A stretch of 64,000 nt of DNA, taken from CAVRXT01 sp049644285. Lineage in GTDB: Bacteria; Acidobacteriota; Terriglobia; Acidiferrales; UBA7541. Positions within the stretch are counted from its first letter, which is position 1. Each line of letters begins with the position of its first letter. The position numbers were made by a program, and so were the translations under genes. Below, one piece after another: positions 1 through 7,183 of this stretch. Location: NCBI GenBank assembly GCA_049644285.1, contig JBARRP010000107.1, positions 1 through 64,000 on the forward strand. Reading direction: 5' to 3'. The notes beneath the pieces are model-generated. The model was given only the letters and a program-made list of their open reading frames with translations. It was not told the origin of the DNA and searched no databases.

Positions 1-336
1 GCGCTATGTGCAGCTGCGGTGATATAGTTCTGACCTCTGCGGCTGAAGCGGTCTTTGGTCTTAGCCGTCTTATTTTCAAACCGTTGCGGTAAATTCTCGA
101 CTCTAGGCCAACTAGCACAAGAACTAGAGTTCAATCAGCCCGCGATTCGTGCACAGGCACAGGAATTGCCCGAACGCGTCAATTTTGCAGCTCGCGAAAT
201 GCTAAGCCTTTTCTGCTCAATAGGTTGGCATAGTTCGTTTTGTAATTTTCGCTTTCTGGGCACGCTCAGCTCGACCCACTGAAAGTTGAGTTGATCCGAT
301 GCCTAACAAAAGGTTCACCGGGAGGAGCGAATAGGA
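1..336. other. Left edge, no recognisable gene
   Basis: Both strands were read. The longest open frame on the plus strand (about 75 codons from position 55) has no convincing ribosome binding site and resembles nothing I know. The base composition is more AT-rich than the catabolic genes further right, in keeping with the mobile-element setting of the first 4.8 kb. Confidence 0.4.
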
Positions 337-495
337 CTAGCTTGCTCTCTCTTTTCTTGCTTTGGCCCATCGGGCGGCTATAGCCTTCCGGGCGAGTTCA
401 CGACGCTTCTCAGGCGTCATCTTCTGCAGTCGAGCTTTTCCGCCTTTTCGTCCCAACGCCACCGCGTGTGGATCCTTTTCTCTCTTCTTCGCCAT
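337..495 (-). CDS. Small basic GRKGGKAR-type protein
   Basis: Encodes 52 residues, starting at an ATG (positions 493-495 read in reverse) and ending at TAG. The protein is very basic. It shows the order typical of a widespread family of tiny bacterial proteins: MAKKREKDPHAVALGRKGGKAR near the N-terminus in outline (key part GRKGGKAR), then MTPEKRRELARKA and a final AARWAKARK. These proteins are common in mobile elements and near restriction or toxin genes; no biochemical function is established, though nucleic-acid binding is a reasonable guess from charge. It is divergent from the rightward genes and probably shares their control region at 496-593. Family recognition is by motif only. Confidence 0.7.
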   Translation of the reverse strand: MAKKREKDPHAVALGRKGGKARLQKMTPEKRRELARKAIAARWAKARKERAS

Positions 496-516
496 TACGA
501 GCTCAGACCTTATATC

Positions 517-593
517 GACCCATGTTCGAAATCAACAAATGTCTTGACATACTAAGCGCTTCGTATATACTAAGCGCTTCGTGTGAGGCACCT
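517..593. promoter_or_regulatory. Divergent promoter region with twin operator-like repeats
   Basis: A near-consensus sigma-70 promoter reads rightward: TTGACA at 544-549, 16 bp spacer, TATACT at 566-571. A 15-bp direct repeat, TACTAAGCGCTTCGT, occurs at 550-564 and 568-582, offset by 18 bp, and each copy has the palindromic core AAGCGCTT. One copy fills the spacer and the other covers the -10 box and probable start, so a bound dimer at either would block transcription. On the other strand TTGATT and TATAAG with a 15-bp spacer could serve the small leftward gene. The regulator itself is not identified in the window. Confidence 0.65.
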
Positions 594-689
594 ATGAACT
601 GCAGGCCCAATTTGGTTCGAGCAGAAATAAATCTTGCAAGACGTCTCAGACAAAGCCTTTCTGCATTCTCACAGAGTAGGAGGCAATGA
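594..689 (+). CDS. Possible 31-residue leader peptide
   Basis: A short frame beginning at ATG 594, preceded by a GAGG motif, follows directly after the operator repeats. Its TGA stop overlaps the ATG of the next gene in an ATGA arrangement, which would allow translational coupling. The peptide is basic and contains the stretch NLARRLRQSLSAFSQ, faintly like the first helix of an Xre-type regulator, so it could also be the remnant of a truncated regulator. Nothing proves it is translated. Confidence 0.35.
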   Translation: MNCRPNLVRAEINLARRLRQSLSAFSQSRRQ

Positions 690-1492
690 AAGAAATGGGG
701 AGCAAGGGAGGAGAAGACGCGAGCCGTCCCATCAGGAAGCAATCGCTTCCTCTCAGATCAAACGCGAGGTTGGCCCACTCCGTATGGGGCGCTCTCACAG
801 CGGTTGCTTCGACGCATCTCAAGGAGCTCACAGTCAAATACGGGTTCTCGGTTGCTGCGGGCGACCTGCAGTTCTTAGAGGGCCGATGGTACGTGACACA
901 CGCCGGCCTTCTACGGATCGCTCAGCGTCGTCGGTGCACTGGGATTAAAACTTCAGTTCAGCGGGACCTCTCCGTTCCCGGCTCCAGCCGATGGGTCTTC
1001 AAAGCCACCGTTTACAAGTCTCCTGTCTCGAAGGGCTTCGTCGGCTACGGAGACGCCGATCCCTCGAATGTCTCCCCTTTGGTCCGCGGCGCCGAAATGC
1101 GTGTCGCGGAGACAAGGGCCGTCAATCGCGCCCTGCGCAAAGCCTATGGAATCGGACTCTGCTCTGTCGAAGAGTTGGGATGGCTGTCCAGCGCACCGAA
1201 TGCCTCCGATAATCACGCGCGGCCAAATAAACCGTGTACTCCGAATGGTTCAAACAACGGCCAACCCCGGCTGCGGGACCACCTCTGCCTTTTGATCCGA
1301 CAGTACAATCTCGATCCCACGCTCGTGAAGGCCTACGCCGCGGAGTTCTGCGGTACTCAGACTCTCAAGGAAGCCAGTCGAGATCTGGTCGAGTCTTTCA
1401 TCTCCCATCTAGCGACATCGGCGAAGGAAGACCTGGACGGTCTAGTGTGCAAACTCAATTCGTTTGCGCAACCTCCGGAGGCAAAGCCATGA
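686..1492 (+). CDS. Candidate phage-type single-strand annealing protein
   Basis: 268 residues; ATG 686 has an AGGAGG ribosome binding site 5 nt upstream and overlaps the preceding stop. The first half (about residues 25-160) is an alpha/beta segment ending in a conserved-looking helix, AETRAVNRALRKAYGIG followed by EELG. The Rad52/ERF-like annealing folds have a similar C-terminal helix rich in Ala/Arg after a beta sheet. The second half is probably a linker plus helical tail. It heads a tightly overlapping set that includes a Cas4-like nuclease, the usual partner of such recombinases in phages and integrative elements. The annealing role is inferred mainly from this context; I could not assign a family with certainty. 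Confidence 0.4.
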   Translation: MKEMGSKGGEDASRPIRKQSLPLRSNARLAHSVWGALTAVASTHLKELTVKYGFSVAAGDLQFLEGRWYVTHAGLLRIAQRRRCTGIKTSVQRDLSVPGSSRWVFKATVYKSPVSKGFVGYGDADPSNVSPLVRGAEMRVAETRAVNRALRKAYGIGLCSVEELGWLSSAPNASDNHARPNKPCTPNGSNNGQPRLRDHLCLLIRQYNLDPTLVKAYAAEFCGTQTLKEASRDLVESFISHLATSAKEDLDGLVCKLNSFAQPPEAKP

Positions 1493-1932
1493 GACGCCAC
1501 ATCCCGGATCTGCACTTGAAGGTACAGGATGGAGCCGATCGGCTCGAGGGGCTGTTCTTAGCCCGCGTCGAATGGGCCTTCTATCGGTGGCACCCGCAGA
1601 AACCATTCCTCGCAATCCGATTCATTGTCTTGGAGCCTAAACCCTTTGCCGGGCGATCCATCTCCGGTCGGTTGTACTGCACGGAAAGGGCGCTCTGGAA
1701 GCTTAATTGGTTTCTCCGAGATTTTGGGTACGACCCCGACCTGCTCGGCCAGGATCAAGTGGATGAGAAAGCTCTCCGAAATCTTCGGGGAGTCATTCGG
1801 ACTTCCTACACGACCCTGAACGAGCGATGCTTTCAGAATCTAGAGGCGTTCGCTCCAGCGGGAGAGTGGGAAGAACTCTCGTGCGCAGCCGTCAGCGAGA
1901 ACCCGAAACAAGAGAGCGCGGATGACTTATAG
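1489..1932 (+). CDS. Small phage-type accessory recombination protein
   Basis: 147 residues. The start chosen is ATG 1489, which overlaps the previous TGA by 4 nt (ATGA); longer in-frame extensions would run through the upstream gene. The protein is predominantly beta in its first half (an EGLFLARVEWAF stretch, then IRFIVLEPKPFAGRSISG) and has a helical middle (WKLNWFLRDFGYD). This layout resembles the small DUF669-like proteins encoded between annealing recombinases and nucleases in phages, which are thought to bind DNA, but that is analogy and not a firm family match. Its 3' end overlaps the nuclease gene by 11 nt, so the three are one transcript. Confidence 0.4.
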   Translation: MRRHIPDLHLKVQDGADRLEGLFLARVEWAFYRWHPQKPFLAIRFIVLEPKPFAGRSISGRLYCTERALWKLNWFLRDFGYDPDLLGQDQVDEKALRNLRGVIRTSYTTLNERCFQNLEAFAPAGEWEELSCAAVSENPKQESADDL

Positions 1933-2725
1933 CTACAGTCAGATTAGCCAGTACCTGCGCTGTCCGCGTAGTTATCGCTACCGGTATCTGGATGGCTGGC
2001 GGGAGAAAGAGACGCGTGCAGCGATGGTATTCGGTCGCTGTTTCGAAAAGGCTCTGGGCGCCTACTTCCGGCGGGAAGATGCTGGGGCGGTGCTATTCAA
2101 GGAATGGGCTGCTTTCCGCGATGCTCCGTTTGAACACAGTAAGGATGACTCCTGGGACCGTACCATCCATCAGGGAGTCCATCTACTCGAGAAGTTCGCG
2201 AGGGATGATCGCGTTCATATTCCTCACCCAAAGAAAAATCTCCAGATCAAGATGATCCGAACTCTTCTCGGGGGCAATGAATTCGTTGCCTACCTCGACG
2301 CGATTGGAGAACTCGATGGCAGGCACTCCTTGATTGACTGGAAGACCACGACGAGTCGCTACTCGGAGGAGCCCGAAGGATTGCTGTCACTCGATCCCCA
2401 ACTGACTTGCTATTCCTGGATCAGTGGCATTTCCGAAGTGGCTTTGGTCGTGTTTGTGCGCAAGCGGTCGCCCGAGATTCAATATCTCAGAGCCTCGATC
2501 TCGGAAGAACAACGCCGGGAATTTGGTCAACTGGTCGAAACAACGATTGGCCAGATCGAAGCGGGCCAGTTCGTACCCCACAGCGGGATACGCTTTCCCC
2601 AGAACGGTTGCGTGAGTTGTCCCCACTTGGGGCTGTGCCTCGAAAACCCGACGCTCATCGCGTCCAAACTTATCCGTCGACCGGGAGCCAGCGACCTTGA
2701 TTGGCTTGATGAGCTTACCGATTAA
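1922..2725 (+). CDS. PD-(D/E)XK Fe-S nuclease, Cas4/AddB-like
   Basis: 267 residues, starting at ATG 1922 inside the end of the preceding gene. The N-terminus SYSQISQYLRCPRSYRYRYL carries the first cluster cysteine and the helix typical of RecB/AddB/Cas4 nucleases. The catalytic core is visible as the acidic strand in YLDAIGELDGRHSLIDWKTT, where D and the later D-x-K (DWK) match the PD-(D/E)XK signature, followed by a conserved-type Q near QLTCYSW. Three more cysteines near the C-terminus (C-x2-C-x5-C in GCVSCPHLGLC) complete a probable [4Fe-4S] cluster. In this context it is likely the 5'-3' exonuclease partner of the upstream annealing protein; a Cas4 role is unlikely because no CRISPR genes are near. 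Confidence 0.8.
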   Translation: MTYSYSQISQYLRCPRSYRYRYLDGWREKETRAAMVFGRCFEKALGAYFRREDAGAVLFKEWAAFRDAPFEHSKDDSWDRTIHQGVHLLEKFARDDRVHIPHPKKNLQIKMIRTLLGGNEFVAYLDAIGELDGRHSLIDWKTTTSRYSEEPEGLLSLDPQLTCYSWISGISEVALVVFVRKRSPEIQYLRASISEEQRREFGQLVETTIGQIEAGQFVPHSGIRFPQNGCVSCPHLGLCLENPTLIASKLIRRPGASDLDWLDELTD

Positions 2726-3356
2726 TGGGCGACCGATGGAACCGAAGCTCGATCGCCGACGGGCCTTGTTCGTCCTCGACAAGATCGATGAGATCCTAGC
2801 TTGGGAGAGACGGAAGGAGCAGGAGCGAGACGTGCGGTTTGTGGATCTGGGCCGTTACCTCTGCGAGGTCCGGGCGGGGCAATATTGGAGGCTCGAGAAT
2901 CTGAAGTCTTTTGATGAATTTCTGGAGAAGCGGTTTCCCGAATCGCGGCGGAAGGCCTACTACCTCATGGCGATCCATGAGCACTTGCCGCGGCAGATTC
3001 ACCGGGACTTGAAGCAGGTGGGATGGACCAAAGCGGCGGAGCTAGCCAAGGTCGCGCGCAGGGAAGGGAAGACCTTCGATTGTGCAATCTGGTTGCACAA
3101 GGCCCGCTCCCTGCAGACCGAAGAGTTCAAGCGGGAGGTGGACCGTCACTTGACGGGGCAGGAGACCGAACCCTGGGAGATCATCTACTTCAAGGTTTAC
3201 AAGAGCCAGCTTCCGGTAATCGAGCAAGCTCTCCACACCGCTGCATTAATGCTGGGCACGGACAAATCCCGCGGCTACTGCTTGGAGATGATCTGTGCCG
3301 ACTTTCTGGCGGGGGCGAACCTTGACAACGGCAATCCCGACGCGTTCTCTCGCTAG
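2709..3356 (+). CDS. Conserved protein of unknown function
   Basis: About 215 residues from ATG 2709, which overlaps the nuclease stop; ATG 2736 and TTG 2697 are alternative starts. The sequence is mostly helical and charged. Recognisable blocks are LGRYLCEVRAGQYW, SFDEFLEKRFPESRRKAY, GWTKAAELAKVARREG and a C-terminal SRGYCLEMICADFLAG. The middle resembles the helical DNA-binding part of ParB-like or phage replication proteins, but I cannot name a family. Its position between a recombination nuclease and an HNH nuclease suggests a mobile-element function. Call kept at hypothetical. Confidence 0.6.
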   Translation: MSLPINGRPMEPKLDRRRALFVLDKIDEILAWERRKEQERDVRFVDLGRYLCEVRAGQYWRLENLKSFDEFLEKRFPESRRKAYYLMAIHEHLPRQIHRDLKQVGWTKAAELAKVARREGKTFDCAIWLHKARSLQTEEFKREVDRHLTGQETEPWEIIYFKVYKSQLPVIEQALHTAALMLGTDKSRGYCLEMICADFLAGANLDNGNPDAFSR

Positions 3357-3423
3357 GTCGGCTCTTTGGGCTGCTTCCGCCACCTCAGAGACGGCAGTTT
3401 CTGCAACACGTGCGAAAGGCTTC

Positions 3424-3684
3424 GTGACTCCGCTTCGACAAAAACACCCGCGGCTAAGGCTCGATCCCGAATCCTATCGGCGACTGCACCTACGAGTGCT
3501 CGAGCGAGACGGATGGCGGTGCCAACACTGCGGGTTTTTGAGCGATCTCCAGCTCCACCATATCGAAGCGCGTAGTCTGCTTGGCGATGATGCAGAGGAG
3601 AACCTGATTACCCTATGCGCCCGGTGCCACCAGCAAGTCCACCCACGGATACCAACGAGCGGGACGCATCGTAATTGTGCTTAG
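3424..3684 (+). CDS. HNH endonuclease
   Basis: 86 residues if translation begins at GTG 3424; the frame is open farther left (to about 3295, overlapping the previous gene), but recognisable HNH sequence only begins near the chosen start. Motifs: RDGWRCQHCG supplies the first zinc CxxC, LQLHHIEARS supplies the catalytic HH, and ENLITLCARCHQQVH gives N, the second CxxC and the final H. All metal-binding residues are present. Short HNH proteins like this are often carried by phages and islands, where they act as nicking or packaging-associated nucleases. No strong ribosome binding site was found, so the exact start is uncertain. Confidence 0.75.
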   Translation: MTPLRQKHPRLRLDPESYRRLHLRVLERDGWRCQHCGFLSDLQLHHIEARSLLGDDAEENLITLCARCHQQVHPRIPTSGTHRNCA

Positions 3685-3816
3685 TGAGCAGGATTTTCAG
3701 GCAGCGAGCCGAGGCGAGAACTTTATTCGATTGCTGCAGAATGCGTACGAAGAAGTGCGTTTCGATGTTCGCCGTTAGCCGTACCGATCAGGCGGTCGCG
3801 CGCGCCCGTGTACAGT

Positions 3817-4138
3817 TCAACGCTTTGCATCAATCCGCTCCAGGAACCTCTTTATCCTTTTTTCGAGCGAGGTCGGATGTCTCAACTGGCATTCCCACAC
3901 GACGCTGACCTTCCACTTGTCTCGTCGCAATCGAGCAATGTCCCGAAGGTCGCGACGGCGGTTCTCCGTCAATTTGGGAATCCAAAAGTGGAGTTTTGAT
4001 TTTGGGAGTCGCACAAGGGCGCAACCCGGATGACGGTGCCAAAAGCAACCGTGAATAAAGATAATCTTCCTGCGTTTTGGGAAAACGATGTCGGGCTTTC
4101 CAGGAAGCTTGGAAACGTGGAGCCGGCATGGTCCCGCA
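3817..4138 (-). pseudogene. vsr: C-terminal half of vsr mismatch endonuclease
   Basis: Reading leftward from about 4138 gives the core of very-short-patch-repair endonuclease: LPGKPDIVFPKRRK with the catalytic Asp, then FIHGCFWHRHPGC with the metal/zinc His and Cys residues, FWIPKLTENRRRDL, and WKVSVVWECQL with the last zinc Cys. Stop TGA is at 3817-3819. Upstream in the same frame are stops at 4156-4158 and 4174-4176 and no start codon, so the first 40 or so residues of Vsr are missing. Vsr nicks next to T:G mismatches made by 5-methylcytosine deamination and normally accompanies a C5 methylase; none is visible here. Treated as a broken gene. Confidence 0.75.
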
Positions 4139-4163
4139 CGAACGGGCGATTTTCCTCACCACA

Positions 4164-4256
4164 ATGGATACGCTTACGCGGTTCGTGCGCAGCAAGCGGA
4201 TGGCCATCCGCAGCAAGGACACAAAACGGAACTCTCGGCCGTACAAGTCGTCTTGA
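4164..4256 (+). pseudogene. vsr: N-terminal vsr fragment on the opposite strand
   Basis: A 30-codon frame from ATG 4164 to TGA 4254-4256 reads MDTLTR, then RSKRMA, IRSKDTK. This is the order and wording of the Vsr N-terminus (MDxLTR...RSxxMxxIRSKDTKPE), with one residue missing between MA and IRS. After a one-base shift the next codons read ELSAVQVVL, like the PELAVRxxL that follows in Vsr. It lies back-to-back with the C-terminal fragment on the other strand, so the two pieces cannot be joined by a frameshift alone. Either one gene was rearranged or two vsr copies decayed side by side. Confidence 0.6.
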
Positions 4257-4634
4257 CCTCGCGGATGGTGCCGTGATTTCGCGCGGCTCCAACGATATGC
4301 CGACAAGCAAAGGGCGATTTATAACGGGCAGTACAAGGCACTGCGGGACAAGTTCTTTGCTCACAAGGAACGTGTAGACATGACGGCGGCCTTCGCCAAT
4401 ACGAGCATTCCACGGCTGGAACGACTGCTGGTCTTTTTGGACCGGCTTCAGGATGTCCTTTGGGAGCTATTTTATAATGGTCGAAAGCCAACGCTTCAAC
4501 CAGTTCGTCGCTCCGCAAGGCGAATCCTGAAACTGCCGGAACGCTTGCACCGCAACCGCGCCGAGCAGGAGTGGATAACGCGAGAAACGCAGAATATTGT
4601 TGAAGCATCTTGCGGGTGCCGCGAGTGGCAGTAA
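4257..4634 (+). pseudogene. HEPN/AbiU2-like protein remnant
   Basis: An open frame continues from the vsr fragment stop to TAA 4632-4634 but has no start until ATG 4380. The translation includes YKALRDKFFAHKERVD (an R-x5-H motif of the HEPN ribonuclease type) followed by IPRLERLLVFLDRLQDVLWE and FYNGRKPTLQPVRRSA, the pattern seen at the C-terminus of AbiU2-like HEPN proteins. The N-terminal half of the domain is missing and is replaced by vsr-like sequence. AbiU2-type proteins act in toxin-antitoxin or abortive-infection systems. I read it as the 5'-truncated leftover of such a gene; the family assignment rests on motifs only. Confidence 0.5.
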
Positions 4635-4753
4635 GGATTCGGGGCATGACAAGCAGGGTAGGCGACTGATTTATGGAGCATCTTTGGAGCAACTTTGGAT
4701 GGCTTGCAAAATGTTAAGCGCAAACGAAGCAATGACTTAGATTGAATTTTCAG

Positions 4754-4801
4754 TCGCTTTGCAAGCAGGGGGCGCGGGTTCAAGTCCCCTCACGTCCACC
4801 A
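4754..4801 (+). other. 3' tRNA-Ala(TGC)-like fragment, probable att site
   Basis: The sequence begins with an anticodon-loop-like CTTTGCAAG, continues with GCAGG (3' anticodon stem), a T-arm with loop TTCAAGT, acceptor strand CACGTCC, discriminator A and encoded CCA ending at 4801. T at acceptor position 70 suits the alanine G3:U70 identity pair. The 5' half of a tRNA is absent: no GGNCGTG acceptor strand lies upstream. The T stem also has a C-C mismatch, so this is not a working tRNA. Such 3' fragments are left when an integrative element inserts into a tRNA gene; the intact tRNA would lie to the left of the window. Confidence 0.65.
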
Positions 4802-5133
4802 ACCATCTTCCTGCATTTCAATCATTAGGTGAGTGTGACGGCGATACTACGCCGCCACCTGGCGCTCGCCTCCCCATGCCCGCCACTCTCGCACTCACTC
4901 GCTCGCCTCTCTTCGCACCTCCGCGTATCGAAATTCCGGACGCGTGGACCAGTTTCGGCACGCAGGTATAATACCCCCACATCGTGTTCGACTTGGATAC
5001 GGGCGCGTTCAAGCGCGGATGGGGAGCCTACGGCATGCCTTTGAGTCAGATCGACAAGCGGTCACCTTCCCCAGGTCGAGAAGATGGCGGACTTCGTCAG
5101 CACCGTGACCCGCTTCCTTCAAGGAGTGCAGTC
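4802..5133. promoter_or_regulatory. Intergenic region with probable -10 box
   Basis: This 332-bp stretch between the tRNA fragment and the monooxygenase gene has no gene. A perfect TATAAT lies at 4967-4972. The best -35 match, TGGACC at 4945-4950, is weak and 16 bp upstream. A start there would give a leader of about 155 nt before the AAGGAG ribosome binding site at 5121-5126. No riboswitch-like structure was recognised. Confidence 0.4.
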
Positions 5134-6318
5134 ATGAGATTCTTCTGCGTCCATTTGATGCCCTACGCGCACCTCGATCTGAATTACACGGAGAAATACA
5201 ACTCCGCCTGGATTACCCTGCCGAACTCCTACTACGATCCGGTCAAGGGTCACGCGCTCTATAACCGCTATCTCGACGAGCTCGAGTACGCCGACGAGCT
5301 GGGTTTCGACGGAATCTGCGTCAACGAGCATCATCAGAATGCCTACGGCCTCATGCCCACTCCAGGGGTGACGGCCGGGGCGCTCGCGCGACGCACGAAA
5401 CGCGCCAAACTCGCCGTCCTCGGCCGCGCGCTGCCACTGCTCAGCAATCCGCTCACCGTCGCCGAAGAGTACGCCATGCTCGACAACATTACCGGAGGGC
5501 GACTGGTGGCGGGCTTCGTGCGTGGCATCGGTGCCGAATACCACGCCTCCGGCGCCAACCCGGCGGAGTCGCACGAACGCTTCCATGAGGCCCACGATCT
5601 GATTCTCCGTGCCTGGACTGAGCCTGGTCCCTTTGCCTTCGAGGGTAAGTACTATCATTTTAATTATGTGAACACATGGCCGAGGCCCTACCAGCAACCT
5701 CATCCGCCCATCTGGATTCCCTCACAGGGCAGCCGCGAGACTATCGAGTGGGCCGCCGATCCGAGCCGCAGATATACGTACCTCCAAACCTTCAGCCCCG
5801 CAGCCGCGCTCGCCAAATACATGACCATGTACAAGGAAGAGGCGGCGAAGCGCGGTTACGAGGCCTCGCCCGCTCAGCTCGGCTGGTCGGTTCCGATATA
5901 TGCTGCCGATACAGACGAACAGGCATACCGCGAGGCAAAGCCCCATATCGAAAATCTGGTCAACAAGTTCCTCAGGATGCCACTTGAGATGCTGCTGCCC
6001 CCGGGTTACCTCACCTTGCAATCGATGAAGGGAGTCATGAGCGCCAAAGGGACCATCACCGGCGCTCCGCAAACGATCGACGATGTGCTGAAAAAAGGCA
6101 TGTTCCTTTGCGGCAGCCCTGAGAAACTTCGCCAGCAGATCGAGGAGTACCAGAAGCAGATTGGTTTCGGCTACCTGCTCCCGATGATGCAATTCGCCAC
6201 GCTGCCGCACGATCTCACCAAGCGGAGCCTCGAGCTATTCGCAAGCAAGGTGATTCCGGCAGTTCGCCAGTTGGGCGAACGGCCCGCGCATGCGGGCGCG
6301 GCCACCGAGCCAGGATGA
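5134..6318 (+). CDS. LLM-class flavin-dependent oxidoreductase
   Basis: 394 residues from ATG 5134, chosen because AAGGAG lies 7 nt upstream and MRFFCVHLMPY starts the first strand of the fold. It is a bacterial-luciferase-like TIM barrel: ELGFDGICVNEHHQNAYG (strand 2 region), LDNITGGRLVAGFVRGIG (the conserved substrate/flavin segment), a FEGKYYHF stretch, and a late GSPEKLRQQIEEY. Such enzymes use reduced FMN from a separate reductase to oxygenate or oxidise organic substrates. The neighbouring IclR regulator and gentisate-pathway genes suggest an aromatic or heterocyclic substrate, but the substrate cannot be read from sequence. It ends 73 nt before the regulator gene on the same strand. 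Confidence 0.85.
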   Translation: MRFFCVHLMPYAHLDLNYTEKYNSAWITLPNSYYDPVKGHALYNRYLDELEYADELGFDGICVNEHHQNAYGLMPTPGVTAGALARRTKRAKLAVLGRALPLLSNPLTVAEEYAMLDNITGGRLVAGFVRGIGAEYHASGANPAESHERFHEAHDLILRAWTEPGPFAFEGKYYHFNYVNTWPRPYQQPHPPIWIPSQGSRETIEWAADPSRRYTYLQTFSPAAALAKYMTMYKEEAAKRGYEASPAQLGWSVPIYAADTDEQAYREAKPHIENLVNKFLRMPLEMLLPPGYLTLQSMKGVMSAKGTITGAPQTIDDVLKKGMFLCGSPEKLRQQIEEYQKQIGFGYLLPMMQFATLPHDLTKRSLELFASKVIPAVRQLGERPAHAGAATEPG

Positions 6319-6391
6319 CCGAAGGAAACACGCGTCGCTTTCGAGCTTCAAGCGCCCGCAACCGGCTTGGGCCAAAGCCGTCTATAGTTTT

Positions 6392-7183
6392 ATGAACACG
6401 TCCCAAGCGAATACCCCCCAAACGGCGTCCCGAAACTATTACGTCAGGTCTCTTGCGCGCGGACTTTCTGTCCTGTCCAGTTTCACGCCGGATTCTCCGG
6501 TTCAAACGGTTAGCCGGGTCGCCGCGATGACGGGGCTCGACCGGGCTGGTGTGCGCCGCATGTTGCGTACTTTAGAGGCGTTGGGCTATGTCCACCGCGA
6601 AGGACCAAAGTTCCACCTGACGCCACGCGTTCTCGACCTCGCTTATATCTACCTGTCGACGACCCCGCTTTGCTACGTTGCAGAACCGGTTCTGGAAAAG
6701 CTGGTGAGTGTCGTCCACGAGTCTTGCTCGGCATCCGTTCTCGATGGTTCCGAAATGGTTTTTGTGGTCAGGGTTCCCGCACACAAAATCATGAGCATCA
6801 ACCTGGCGATTGGCAGCAGGCTTCCCGCTTACTGCACCTCCGCGGGCCGCATTCTTCTCGGTGATCTATCGAAGGAGGGGCTGGATCGAGCATTGAAGGC
6901 GAGCGCGATTACGAAACACACCAAGTACACCGTTACGTCCATTCCTGAGCTGAAGCGCATCGTCCGGCGCGATCACCAACGAGGCTGGTCGCTACTCAGT
7001 CAAGAGCTCGAAGAAGGAGTTTGCGCCCTTTCAGTTCCCATCGTCGATCGCACCGGGCGAATCATCGCCGCGATGAATGTCGCAGGCAGTCTCTCCCGTA
7101 CGACCCCCGGGAAAATGATTTCGACGGTGTTGCCCCGGCTGAAGCACGCTGCCCGAGAAATGAAATCCCTGTTGTTGGGTTAG
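6392..7183 (+). CDS. IclR family transcriptional regulator
   Basis: 263 residues from ATG 6392. The N-terminal winged helix (about 18-85) reads YYVRSLARGLSVLSSF and then LDRAGVRRMLRTLEALGYV, typical of IclR/PcaU/PobR proteins. The C-terminal effector domain (about 90-260) contains LPAYCTSAGRILLG, a conserved IclR segment, and GVCALSVPIVDRTGRIIAAMNV. The PcaU/PobR subgroup controls protocatechuate, hydroxybenzoate and gentisate pathways. It lies directly upstream of the TonB receptor gene, whose 300-bp leader contains nested inverted repeats that could be its operator. Upstream alternative starts exist but the domain begins here. Confidence 0.85.
   Translation: MNTSQANTPQTASRNYYVRSLARGLSVLSSFTPDSPVQTVSRVAAMTGLDRAGVRRMLRTLEALGYVHREGPKFHLTPRVLDLAYIYLSTTPLCYVAEPVLEKLVSVVHESCSASVLDGSEMVFVVRVPAHKIMSINLAIGSRLPAYCTSAGRILLGDLSKEGLDRALKASAITKHTKYTVTSIPELKRIVRRDHQRGWSLLSQELEEGVCALSVPIVDRTGRIIAAMNVAGSLSRTTPGKMISTVLPRLKHAAREMKSLLLG

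Noticed and set aside
550..582. A short CRISPR-like or tandem repeat array
   Set aside because: Only two copies, 15 bp each, 3-bp gap, lying exactly over a consensus promoter; operator sites are the simpler reading.
1922..2725. Cas4 of a CRISPR system
   Set aside because: No repeat-spacer array or cas1/cas2 gene is in the window; the overlapping recombinase-type genes fit a phage-like exonuclease better.
4380..4634. A stand-alone 84-residue gene starting at ATG 4380
   Set aside because: The matching sequence (including the R-x5-H motif) extends upstream of this ATG in the same frame, so the ATG is internal to a larger truncated gene.
4754..4801. A working tRNA gene or tmRNA end
   Set aside because: No 5' acceptor strand, D arm or tag-peptide region exists upstream, and the T stem has a C-C mismatch. 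tmRNA cannot be fully excluded as the source, but the anticodon-like loop CTTTGCAAG fits tRNA-Ala(TGC) better.
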